Positions 45,897 to 53,812 of a stretch of 64,000 nucleotides of DNA are shown here, one piece after another. The notes below the pieces were generated by a model, which saw nothing but the letters and a program-made list of their open reading frames with translations, had not been told where the DNA came from and ran no database searches. How positions within the stretch are numbered: the first letter of the stretch is position 1; each line of letters opens with the position of its first letter. A program made the translations under genes and the position numbers. Source of the DNA: Lutimaribacter degradans (GTDB taxonomy: Bacteria > Pseudomonadota > Alphaproteobacteria > Rhodobacterales > Rhodobacteraceae); contig NZ_JAMQGO010000005.1 of NCBI RefSeq assembly GCF_023703375.1, positions 158,878 through 222,877 of the forward strand, in the 5' to 3' direction.

Positions 45897-47651
45897 TCAA
45901 GCGCCCGGGTTGAGGTAAGCGCCGCGCCAGTCAACGGCACCGCAGCCGAAGTCCAGCACAACCCGGAACTCCATGCCCAGCACGTCCCAGCCTTCACGGG
46001 ACGCCATCTGCGGCCCCTGAGCGGAGCTGAGATAGCTGTATTCCAGCACGGGCAGGACGCCGGGGTCCGCGAAGATGTAGAAGGACTCGTCGGCAATGCG
46101 CGGCTCAACCAGTAGCGTCAACCGCCCGGTGAAGGGGTTGGCGTCGGCCACGGTCGCGGCATAGATGCTGGCAAGGATTTGCTCTGCCGTAGTTTCGAGT
46201 TCCGGTCCTACCAGAAGGTAACGCGGGGTGGCGTTGATCGGGGTCTTGCCGTCCAGTGCCTTCATGCCGCGCATGGCTTTGCGGGCCGCGTCCAGAGCTG
46301 CGATTTCCAAAGCGGACCCGGCGGCAAGGTTGCCGTGGTCGGCATGGAAAAGCGCCTTGCCGTCTTCGCCCATGGTTGGGTTGCCCAGTAGCAGCGACAG
46401 CATCAGGTTGGCTTCTGTCTCCGCCGCCATCCGTCCCGCCGTTGCGCCCCAGTCGCGGAACGCGCCAAGGTCGTCGTTGATGAGTGCCTTGCGGCTGATA
46501 GCGAACTGCGTGGCATAGGTGTCCAGCGCGTAGGATTCGGACGCCTCTGCCCGGCTGGTGTGGGTGATTTCGCCCGACTCGCTGACCTTGGACAGCGTGC
46601 CCACGTCGGAAAGTCTCAGCCGAGTCCCGGGCCGGAAGTCGGCGAGGGTGGACTGTCGGGCCAGCGTCGTCTTCACCGGGCTTTGCGCTGCCTGATAGGC
46701 CGCCACCAACGTCCGGTTGCCGGTGCTGGTGAGAAGCTGGGGGAAGTCGGACGTGGTGTGCATGGCGGCTCGGAAGAGCTGGTCCGCGTCCATTGCCCGG
46801 GTGCTGGTGCCAGTGGCCTCCACGCAAGCCCGTGCCATGTCGCGCAGCGACTCGTTCATATAAGGTCGTGCCTCTTCGGAGGGTGCTTCCCCGTTCACGC
46901 GGGCAAAGAGTGCATCAGCACGGCGTTGCAGGACCGTGGCGGGGTTGTCTGCCTCGCTGGTCGCCGTGCGGATGCGCGGCGTGGTGCGGCCACGGTCCTG
47001 CATTGCCACGAAGGCTTCCGCCCGGGCTTCGGTGATGGACAGCTCACGGTCCACCATGTCGTCTGCCTGTTCGCTGGTCAGGCCAGCGGAACGGGCAATC
47101 TGACGGATTGCGGCGCGGGTCTGCGTCCGGTCATCGTCGCGGGTTTCGGTGGAGGTGTCCTCAACCGTGATTTCGTCGTTTTCCATTTGGTTACTCCTGA
47201 TTGTGGCCCCCTTGTCGGCGGGCACGGGGACGAAAGAGATTTCCGAGATTTCGGGGGTGATGGTGCGCACCGGCTGTCCGGTTGCGGGGTCGGTGGAGCG
47301 GGTGGCCTTGCCTTGGCGATAGCCAATGCTGGCACTGGTCACGATTCCGGCTTCGATCTCGCCCAAGAGCCAATCGGCCCGCTCAGAGATTTGCACGTCA
47401 GCCCAGAGGCCCGCGTCATCCACACCAGCGGCCACGACGCGGCCCAGAAGGTTGTCCAGCCCGTCCTGCCGGTGGGTGTTGAGCACGGGCAGCCCCACGA
47501 TGGTCTGCGGGTCTGGTAGCGTCAGCCGCTCAATGTAGCCGCGCCGCTGGACGGCGGCCCCGGTCGAGACGGTCACGCGAACGGTGCGGTTGTCGCGGTT
47601 GAGTGAAGACGGACGGAAGGCCGCCCGCCGCGTCATCAGATCAAGCGGCAT
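45897..47651 (-). CDS. Prohead protease / major capsid protein fusion
   Basis: 585 residues. Residues 1-~165 are a caudoviral prohead serine protease domain: catalytic His60 in VLNTHRQDG and Ser106 or Ser108 in GIVTSASIGY, followed by ISEISFVPVPADKGA. A charged helical linker (~165-290) may act as scaffold. The C-terminal ~290 residues are a Mu gpT-like HK97-fold capsid subunit (QSTLADFRPGTRLRLSD, LFHADHGNLA, YLLVGPELETTAEQIL, SREGWDVLGMEFRVVLDFG). Separate protease and capsid genes are more usual; fused forms are known in some phages. The ATG overlaps the portal stop by 11 bp. Confidence 0.9.
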   Translation of the reverse strand: MPLDLMTRRAAFRPSSLNRDNRTVRVTVSTGAAVQRRGYIERLTLPDPQTIVGLPVLNTHRQDGLDNLLGRVVAAGVDDAGLWADVQISERADWLLGEIEAGIVTSASIGYRQGKATRSTDPATGQPVRTITPEISEISFVPVPADKGATIRSNQMENDEITVEDTSTETRDDDRTQTRAAIRQIARSAGLTSEQADDMVDRELSITEARAEAFVAMQDRGRTTPRIRTATSEADNPATVLQRRADALFARVNGEAPSEEARPYMNESLRDMARACVEATGTSTRAMDADQLFRAAMHTTSDFPQLLTSTGNRTLVAAYQAAQSPVKTTLARQSTLADFRPGTRLRLSDVGTLSKVSESGEITHTSRAEASESYALDTYATQFAISRKALINDDLGAFRDWGATAGRMAAETEANLMLSLLLGNPTMGEDGKALFHADHGNLAAGSALEIAALDAARKAMRGMKALDGKTPINATPRYLLVGPELETTAEQILASIYAATVADANPFTGRLTLLVEPRIADESFYIFADPGVLPVLEYSYLSSAQGPQMASREGWDVLGMEFRVVLDFGCGAVDWRGAYLNPGA

Positions 47652-49020
47652 TGTCGGACTCCTTGGGCTTGGCGGTGAAAGGGTCGGCGGCAATCTCCGA
47701 GTCCAGGTCTTCGAGTGCCCAGCCGCGTTCGGCCACGGCCTTGCGGCGGCTGGTCAGCCCGGCTTCCAGTTCGGCCACGGTCGCTTGCACGTCCTTGAGC
47801 GGGTCCACCTGCATGGGCTTCGGGGGCAGCCAGTCGCAGGCCAGATAGGCCCGGGCATTGGACTCGAAGTCCGGGGCCGCCAATTCACCCGACAAGACGC
47901 CATAGGTGACAACGCGCCGCCAGATCGGGCGCAGCAATTGGGGCACCAGCGTTCCGTATTGGATTTGCTCCACGCGCTGCCGGAAGGGCAGCAGACCGGC
48001 CCGGAGGCTGGAATAGTTGGCCCCGGTCAGATCACCCGAAAGAAGGTGCTCCGGCAGCCCCAGCCCGGCGGCGAGCTGTTGGAGGTTGAGGCGCAGAAAA
48101 GCACCGATTTCCTGAGCCTGCCCGGGCGTGTTGAACTTCACGTCATAGCCGGTGGGCAGCCGCTTCATAGTGCCGGGCTCAAGGCCGGTTTCCATGATGC
48201 CGCCCGACTCCGTGCCGTCATAGGGTTCCCCGGCAGTGCCGTTCATATCGACAAGAAAGGCCGCGTGCATTGCCGCCACCTTTGTGCCCACCAGCAGCGC
48301 ATCACAGAGCTGGTCAAATTCAGAGGCGGGCAAGATGACGGGGGCCAGCCAAGAGACGCCCCGGACCTGTCCCGCCGCCAGCGGCTTCATCACATGCAGA
48401 ATCTCTTCCGCCGGGATACGGACGGGCGGGGCATAGTTGGCGAACTGGTCATGGGGACGGCTAGGAAGAACGTGATAGGCCACCCGGGTCCCATCCGAAT
48501 CGAACTCGACTCCTTGAACGATGCAGGCCCCGTCCGCCAGTTCGCGTGTTAGGGACTCGTCCACCAATTCCGGCGGGATCAGGCGTAGACGCGGCCCGGC
48601 TTCAGTGGTGATGATCTGGACAAAGGACTCGCCGTCGATGACCAGCGCCCGGGCAATGTCGGCTTGCAGGCCCCAGAAGTCCGTCCGGCCATCGGCGTCG
48701 GCGTTGTCAGCCCAGAGATTGAAATGGGCGGTGAGTTCCGCCCGGGTGTCCACGTCGGGGTGCTTCGGGGTGGGCACAATGCCCGGCCCCACCAGAGCCC
48801 CGACCCAGTTGGCAACAGCTTGCGCCAGCCAAGGGTTGTTCGCGGCAAGGTAGCGGGCGCGGCTCCGAAGAGAAGCGCCAGCGGCGGAGACTTCCGGATT
48901 GATGCGCCCCATCGTGCCCATGCCCCAGCCGCGCCGCCCCCCGGCTGCCCCGTCGAAACGGCGAACATGGGTGGGCTTGGCGGCGCGGCGGAGGAACTTG
49001 GGCAGGAAGGGGAACGCCAT
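47641..49020 (-). CDS. Phage portal protein (lambda gpB-like)
   Basis: 459 residues. It forms the dodecameric vertex ring through which DNA is packaged and to which a tail attaches. Family segments include SRARYLAANNPWLAQAVANWVGALVGPGI, PAEEILHVMKPLAAGQVRGVSWLAPVI and LQQLAAGLGLPEHLLSGDLTGANYSSLRAGLLPFRQRVEQIQ. The C-terminal region is charged (AERGWALEDLDSEIAADPF). It is coupled to the protease-capsid gene; the upstream MerR-like gene ends 4 bp before it. Confidence 0.9.
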   Translation of the reverse strand: MAFPFLPKFLRRAAKPTHVRRFDGAAGGRRGWGMGTMGRINPEVSAAGASLRSRARYLAANNPWLAQAVANWVGALVGPGIVPTPKHPDVDTRAELTAHFNLWADNADADGRTDFWGLQADIARALVIDGESFVQIITTEAGPRLRLIPPELVDESLTRELADGACIVQGVEFDSDGTRVAYHVLPSRPHDQFANYAPPVRIPAEEILHVMKPLAAGQVRGVSWLAPVILPASEFDQLCDALLVGTKVAAMHAAFLVDMNGTAGEPYDGTESGGIMETGLEPGTMKRLPTGYDVKFNTPGQAQEIGAFLRLNLQQLAAGLGLPEHLLSGDLTGANYSSLRAGLLPFRQRVEQIQYGTLVPQLLRPIWRRVVTYGVLSGELAAPDFESNARAYLACDWLPPKPMQVDPLKDVQATVAELEAGLTSRRKAVAERGWALEDLDSEIAADPFTAKPKESDNAA

Positions 49021-49024
49021 CGGA

Positions 49025-49603
49025 TCAGCCTTCCGCCTTCAGCCGCCCGGAAATGGCGGTGAAGAGCTCAGTCAGCTCAAGAACGACGCGAAGGCGGTTG
49101 GGCTTTCGGCCCAGAATTGCAGCCACGTCGTCGCCATTGCCGCCGGGCGCGTCCAGCCACCCGAAGGCCGCGTGAACCTGAGCGGGAACACTGCGCCCGG
49201 GCTGTTCCTGCCGGATCGTGAGGCCCCAACGCTCACCCGCCGCCGCGCCCCGGATTGCGTCCAGAAGGCCGCCGAAAGACCGGCGGAGCTCATCGCCGCG
49301 CTGAGACGGTGCCCACTGGTCCACGTCCAAGAGCGGCAAGGCTTCGGCGGCTTCCGTCACCTTGCGAAGAACCGGAGCGCCCATGTCGATGGACAAGAGG
49401 TCGCAAAGGACGGCGGCGTGGAAGACTTCGGCCTCGGGGAAGACCAGTGTCCCCCGTTCGTCGATTGCCTGCCCGTTGTTCAGGAAGCCACGTTTGGCGA
49501 GATGCCTGACACGCTCATGCGTGATCTTCATGTCTTCGCGGTCGGTAAGCCCATCCGCCTCGCAAATCAGGTGGGAGATTTCGGTCACGGTGTAATCGGT
49601 CAT
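49025..49603 (-). CDS. Hypothetical protein with MerR-like N-terminal helix-turn-helix
   Basis: 192 residues. The N-terminus (YTVTEISHLICEADGL, ITHERVRHLAKRGFLNNG, FPEAEVFHAAVLCDL) resembles a MerR-type winged helix. The rest is helical without a recognised domain. It occupies the place where lambda has gpW, between terminase and portal. It might be a DNA-packaging accessory or a regulator of the head operon. The ATG at 49603 has AAAGGAG upstream. Two long direct repeats lie 40 bp before it. Confidence 0.6.
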   Translation of the reverse strand: MTDYTVTEISHLICEADGLTDREDMKITHERVRHLAKRGFLNNGQAIDERGTLVFPEAEVFHAAVLCDLLSIDMGAPVLRKVTEAAEALPLLDVDQWAPSQRGDELRRSFGGLLDAIRGAAAGERWGLTIRQEQPGRSVPAQVHAAFGWLDAPGGNGDDVAAILGRKPNRLRVVLELTELFTAISGRLKAEG

Positions 49604-49638
49604 GGTCAGCAACTCCTTTGCTGACTAACCGATAGCAT

Positions 49639-49686
49639 GGGTCTGGGACATTGGCCAGATTTTTCTGGGACATTGGCCAGACCCGT
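49639..49686. repeat. 17-bp direct repeats framed by an inverted repeat
   Basis: Two exact copies of CTGGGACATTGGCCAGA (49643-49659 and 49665-49681), 22 bp start to start. The pair is enclosed by GGGTCTGG and CCAGACCC. It lies upstream of the minus-strand head genes. It could be an operator, or leftover terminal repeats of an IS21-type element. Confidence 0.7.
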
Positions 49687-49787
49687 GTTAAAACTCGATT
49701 CGACGCTGAGCGAGATGCGTCTTTCTTTCCTCTGAAAAATCGTGCGGGGCGACGTCACCATGTCGCCCCGTTTACCTTTCTCAAGCC

Positions 49788-49810
49788 TTCGCCATCTGAC
49801 GCAAGATACC
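49788..49810. repeat. 23-bp sequence related to the mobile-element end at 63.9 kb
   Basis: This stretch (TTCGCCATCTGACGCAAGAT, then ACC) matches 63908-63930 at 20 of 23 positions. It lies between the head genes and the AT-richer MrcB-HNH cargo gene. No transposase is encoded here. Confidence 0.5.
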
Positions 49811-49951
49811 AAATGGCAGCTCGAGAACGTGCCCGGCTGTCGAGGACAACCACCAAACGTTCAGTAGGAAACCACAGTTTTGACCCTCTAAGTAGCTTGC
49901 GCGTGGACTAAAGTCGCATATGGTTAAGAGCAATACCACAGAAGGGCCAAT

Positions 49952-50929
49952 ATGTTAGCTGACCAGCTTTCCCGCTTAGCCAAAGAATACACCTATGAAC
50001 GTGCCAAGCCGTTCACAGGTTCAAAATTTGGCGACTTTGTGCGACATGACATTGCGGTGGAGGCAAAAAAACTACTCGCGTTTGGTCCATTTGATCTGAA
50101 GGTTAAGGCCAGCGTTGGACAAGGCGTCTGGGCGTCTGTGCCCTGGCTGGCTTTTTTCGATCCTTTGGTCACTGAAACTGCAACACAAGGCTTCTACGTT
50201 GTTTTCCTAATTAATCCGGATGCGCAGACTATTACTCTATCGATGAATCAGGGAACAACAGCGATTTACAACGAGTTCGGGCCAGCCCACGGCCGGGATG
50301 TGCTTAAACGGAGAGCCCGTGACATAGCAGATCGTATACCAGAGTTTGCGAAGAAATTTTCTGATGACCCTATCGACTTGGGTTCAACGGCTGGTCTTCC
50401 GGCCGGGTATGAGGCTGGGCACGCTTTTGGAAAAACCTACAAAGCTGCAAAGCTCACTGACGAAATTCTCCAGGCGGACCTCCATCAGATGCTTCTTGCA
50501 TACGAAGCGCTTGTGAACCGGGGTGGAACGACACCAAGCGAGGTGATGCAGGAAGAGGCCAAAGGGAAAAATATCGACGAGACAAGGCGTTACATTCTTT
50601 CTCGGCGCATCGAACGGTCTCCAAACGTGCGCAAAGGTGTACTAAAATTAAAGGCACCGGTCTGCGAATGCTGTGGCTTGGACCCCAAACGCGACTATGG
50701 CTTCAACGGCTCAGCGCATGAAATGCCGCTCGATGTGCATCATGCCGCACCTCTTCGTGACCTCGCTGAGGGTGAAACGCGGCGATACAGAATTCCAGAT
50801 GACTTTATGGTGCTTTGTCCGACCTGTCATCGCATGATACACAAGATTGGCGATCCGTCAGACTTGTCCAAGCTTAAAAGAATGCTGCGTTTCAAGATTG
50901 CGCGTGAGGTTTTTTCCCTCACATATTGA
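49952..50929 (+). CDS. MrcB-domain HNH endonuclease (predicted modification-dependent restriction)
   Basis: 325 residues. Residues ~5-150 match the McrB N-terminal DNA-recognition (MrcB/DUF3578) domain (AKPFTGSKFGDFVR, KASVGQGVWASVPWLAFFDP, GFYVVFLINPDAQTITLSMNQGT). Residues ~225-300 are an HNH nuclease with CxxC at 238/241, DVHHAAPL at 261-268 and CPTCHRMIH at 289-297, which binds zinc and Mg2+. Such fusions are predicted type IV restriction enzymes that cut modified DNA. It is opposite in strand to the head genes and clearly AT-richer, marking it as acquired cargo. AGGGCC precedes the ATG. Activity is inferred. Confidence 0.8.
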   Translation: MLADQLSRLAKEYTYERAKPFTGSKFGDFVRHDIAVEAKKLLAFGPFDLKVKASVGQGVWASVPWLAFFDPLVTETATQGFYVVFLINPDAQTITLSMNQGTTAIYNEFGPAHGRDVLKRRARDIADRIPEFAKKFSDDPIDLGSTAGLPAGYEAGHAFGKTYKAAKLTDEILQADLHQMLLAYEALVNRGGTTPSEVMQEEAKGKNIDETRRYILSRRIERSPNVRKGVLKLKAPVCECCGLDPKRDYGFNGSAHEMPLDVHHAAPLRDLAEGETRRYRIPDDFMVLCPTCHRMIHKIGDPSDLSKLKRMLRFKIAREVFSLTY

Positions 50930-51083
50930 GTGTCTCTGAATTGACTTTTTTCAAATTAAGGAGCCAAAATTTCTAGATGAAGTATAAAATATCACCTTGT
51001 CACTAATTGCTTTACTTGGCGGCCGTATACCTAAATTAGATAAATTATTCGCTTATAAGGAAATGCTATAACTTCCCGATTAA

Positions 51084-52853
51084 TTATCTGTTCAACCAAG
51101 ACGACTTCACCACAGAGCGGGCCGTTTTAGGAAGTTTCTTCGCCTCCACTTCCTCTTCGCGGCGTTCCACCTTGGCGTTCACCAGCGCCCGGACGGCCAT
51201 GGCGTAGACGACGCAATCCAAGCTCTCCGCCCGCCGCCCAGGAATCCGTTCCCATTGCCGCACGGGGGCTCCTTTCACATAGCGCATGACCAGCCGTTCG
51301 GAGGCCAACTCTTCATAAAACCGGCCCTCCAAGCTGTCAGAAAACCGAACGCTCTTGCCCCGGCTCAGGCGGCTGGTGAGTTGGCCCTTGACCGAGTCCA
51401 CGCCCACGATGAAAAGGCGGCTGCCCCGCGTGTCGCTGGCCCGGATCACGGGCCGGTTCCCTGCGGCCCCCTTGATCGCATAGACCCGGCGGACAGATCG
51501 TGGGCGGCAGAACGCAATCACGCGGTCCATGGTTTCGCCGTCGCCTGCGTCCACCGCCGCCGCGTCGACGCGCAGGATGCCGCCCTTGGGGTGTTTCCAG
51601 ATGGTGCGCAAGGCGTCGTCCAATTCCGCCCACACGTCGTCGGCTATCGGGTTGCCCCAGATGACGAATTGGCTCAGCACGAAGATTTCATCCCGGCCCC
51701 AGCCAAGAAACACGATTTCCAGCCGGTCGCGTTGTACGTCCACACCGGCGGTCACGAATAGCACATCTGGAGGGATCGCATCGGGCAGCCCAAATGGTTC
51801 GGCCCGGGCGGCCAAGACCGCTTCGTCGAGCTCTTCCGCCGCCTCGCGCCAGCCTTGTGCAAGGATCGTGTTGACGAAGACCTGCAAAGTGTCGGGCTGT
51901 TTCTTGGCCTCCACGAACTCAGCCGCCAGCTTGCCCCATGAGGCGTTGGCCAGCGTCGAGACAAGGGCATTGAGCCGAAAGCCCGCATGGCCCACCACAT
52001 GCGGCTGTGTGGCCCGCCAGCGGCCCTTCTGGATCATCTCCGCCTTGTGCCGCTCTTCCACCACGCTGCCACACTCCGGGCAGACGTAGGCAGCCTTCTG
52101 GGGCTCGCCTTCGGGCCAGACAATATAGGCCCATTGGATTTCGTGATGGTGCCCGCAATCGGGGCAAGGCACCTCATAGATTCGCTGGTCGGAGCGGGCA
52201 TAGGCCCGGAGCACGTTGGACGTGGCCTCATGGGTTGGGGTGCTGCCCAAGATGATCTTGCGGTTGGCAAAGCTCAGGGTGCGCCGCTCCGCCAGCGTGA
52301 TCGGGCTGCCCTCCACGCCTGCTTCCATCGCGTCGGCTTCGTCTATCAACAGGACGCGGACGTTGTGGCGGCGAAGGTTGCGGGGGCTCTTTGCAGCGAT
52401 GATCTTTAGCGATCCGCCGGGGAAGCGGCGACTGAGCAAAGTGGAACGGCCCGATTCGTCGGCGTCGGCAGAGATAAGCCCGCGCAACGCGGGGGTGGCC
52501 TCAAAGATCGGCTCAAGGTCGGAAACGGTGTAATCCCGGCAATCGGCCTCGGTCGGCAAAAGGGCCAAGATCGGCGCGGGCTCGTTGGCGACATAGGACG
52601 CCAGCGCCCCGGTCAACAGCGTAGTGAAGCCCACCCGGACGGGCTTGACCAGAGTCACCCGCTCAAGAGTCGGGTCGGAAATGGCGTCAGCAATCTCGCG
52701 CTGGTAGGGCCAGAGCGACACGCGCCCCGGCAGAGCGGAGACACCTTCGGGAAGCCGCATGTGGGTTTCGATCCACTCGGACAGGGACAGGCGCGGCGGC
52801 GGGGTAAGCGCCTTCAGGGCGTTCTGGCGGGTGATGGTGAGCGCGTCAGTCAT
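51084..52853 (-). CDS. Terminase large subunit (lambda gpA family)
   Basis: 589 residues. ATP-driven DNA packaging motor and nuclease. The N-terminal ATPase has an adenine-binding WPYQ motif, a lambda-type Walker A KPVRVGFTT at 70-78 and Walker B LLIDEAD at 168-174. A zinc-finger pair (CPDCG, CPECG) sits near 230-265. The nuclease domain starts with VTAGVDVQRDRLEI. It overlaps the small subunit by 8 bp. The 154 bases downstream, up to the MrcB-HNH gene, are AT-rich with no gene. Confidence 0.92.
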   Translation of the reverse strand: MTDALTITRQNALKALTPPPRLSLSEWIETHMRLPEGVSALPGRVSLWPYQREIADAISDPTLERVTLVKPVRVGFTTLLTGALASYVANEPAPILALLPTEADCRDYTVSDLEPIFEATPALRGLISADADESGRSTLLSRRFPGGSLKIIAAKSPRNLRRHNVRVLLIDEADAMEAGVEGSPITLAERRTLSFANRKIILGSTPTHEATSNVLRAYARSDQRIYEVPCPDCGHHHEIQWAYIVWPEGEPQKAAYVCPECGSVVEERHKAEMIQKGRWRATQPHVVGHAGFRLNALVSTLANASWGKLAAEFVEAKKQPDTLQVFVNTILAQGWREAAEELDEAVLAARAEPFGLPDAIPPDVLFVTAGVDVQRDRLEIVFLGWGRDEIFVLSQFVIWGNPIADDVWAELDDALRTIWKHPKGGILRVDAAAVDAGDGETMDRVIAFCRPRSVRRVYAIKGAAGNRPVIRASDTRGSRLFIVGVDSVKGQLTSRLSRGKSVRFSDSLEGRFYEELASERLVMRYVKGAPVRQWERIPGRRAESLDCVVYAMAVRALVNAKVERREEEVEAKKLPKTARSVVKSSWLNR

Positions 52854-53358
52854 GGGCGGTTTCCTCCAAGGCGTCCCGGACTTCCCGGTCTATCGCGGCA
52901 ATGTCGTGCGGGGTCAGATGGCCAGCGGTTTGCGCCACCCGGGACGGCACCGCCAGCATGGCGGCCCGGACGCCCCGGAGGACGGCGGCCCATTCCCGTT
53001 CCACCTCGGCGGCGGGGATCAACTCGGCCCGTGCCTTTGCGTTGGCGGTTTCCGCCTTTTCCGCATTGGCCTTTGCCAAACGGAGCTTTTCGGCGGCGAG
53101 TTCCGCGTCCACCTGTTTTCCCCGGGCGAGGGACCGGGCGTGTTCGCAATAGGCCAGCACGGCGGCCCGGAGGGGATAGCGGGTGCCGTCCACCCGGGGC
53201 AGGATACCGTCTCGCCCCAGTGCATGAATCCGGTTCGGGGCAATCCCCAGCCATTCCCCCAGTTCACCAGCACTCACCACGGGGGACGCTTCGCCGGGGG
53301 CGTCGTCTTCGTCTGGGGCCTCCAAGATTTCTTCGATTTGTTCCAGTGTGTAGCTCAT
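52846..53358 (-). CDS. Terminase small subunit (Nu1-like)
   Basis: 170 residues. The N-terminal winged helix-turn-helix (VVSAGELGEWLGIAPNRIHALGRDGILPRVDGTRYPLRAAV) would recognise the packaging site. A coiled-coil-like middle (LARGKQVDAELAAEKLRLAKANAEKAE) and a C-terminal helix for binding the large subunit follow. The layout matches Nu1/DUF1441-type small terminases. In satellites this subunit sets packaging specificity for the island's own DNA. A 454-bp repeat region lies directly upstream. Confidence 0.8.
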   Translation of the reverse strand: MSYTLEQIEEILEAPDEDDAPGEASPVVSAGELGEWLGIAPNRIHALGRDGILPRVDGTRYPLRAAVLAYCEHARSLARGKQVDAELAAEKLRLAKANAEKAETANAKARAELIPAAEVEREWAAVLRGVRAAMLAVPSRVAQTAGHLTPHDIAAIDREVRDALEETAHD

Positions 53359-53812
53359 TGCTCGTTACCTCTCAGGGGGCATTTTCCCACGGGGATTTCC
53401 CCCACGGGTTTTCTCGATTCCAGATTCTCTCCACAGGGGGAAAACCCGGGGCTCCGCGCCCCCCGCACCCCGGCCCCCCGGGAAGGACCCGCCAATCCCC
53501 CACACTGGGGCTCTGTCCCCCAAGCGTCCGGCCCAAGGGGAGTGTGGACCGTGTGGGCCGTAGCACGGTCCACGCATAACCCATTGAAACGAATGGGAGA
53601 TAGTCCGTTTGTGGACCGTGTGGACCGTAAAACGCCATTGTAACCCCCCAGAGCCTTGTCCCGCCGCTGCCCAAGGGGGGCATACCGCTCTGAGACTCTT
53701 TTTGCTCTGATACGGTCCACACGGTCCACACAACGGATTCTCCCTTGGGAATCAGAGTCTTGCATGTGGACCCTGCGGTCCACGGCACGGTCCACACGGT
53801 CCACGGCTAAGG
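53359..53812. repeat. Noncoding region with eleven 9-bp GGTCCAC repeats
   Basis: Eleven copies of CGGTCCACA or its complement TGTGGACCG (some with one mismatch) start at 53543, 53552, 53566, 53610, 53619, 53713, 53722, 53765, 53776, 53788 and 53797. Four pairs are exactly 9 bp apart. Reading frames across the area only echo the repeat (VDRVDR) and have no ribosome site. Placed between the replication gene and the small terminase, it may be an iteron-type origin or a packaging site. Confidence 0.7.

Noticed and set aside
49651..49911. 86-codon plus-strand frame upstream of the MrcB-HNH gene
   Set aside because: It spans the direct repeats and the mobile-element-like 23-mer, has no ribosome site and no domain.
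53365..53797. Small proteins with VDRVDR- or TVWTVW-type repeats
   Set aside because: They only translate the 9-bp DNA repeat in different frames; no ribosome site and no consistent frame.
53543..53805. CRISPR array
   Set aside because: Units are 9 bp, occur in both orientations and have irregular spacing; there are no uniform spacers or cas genes.
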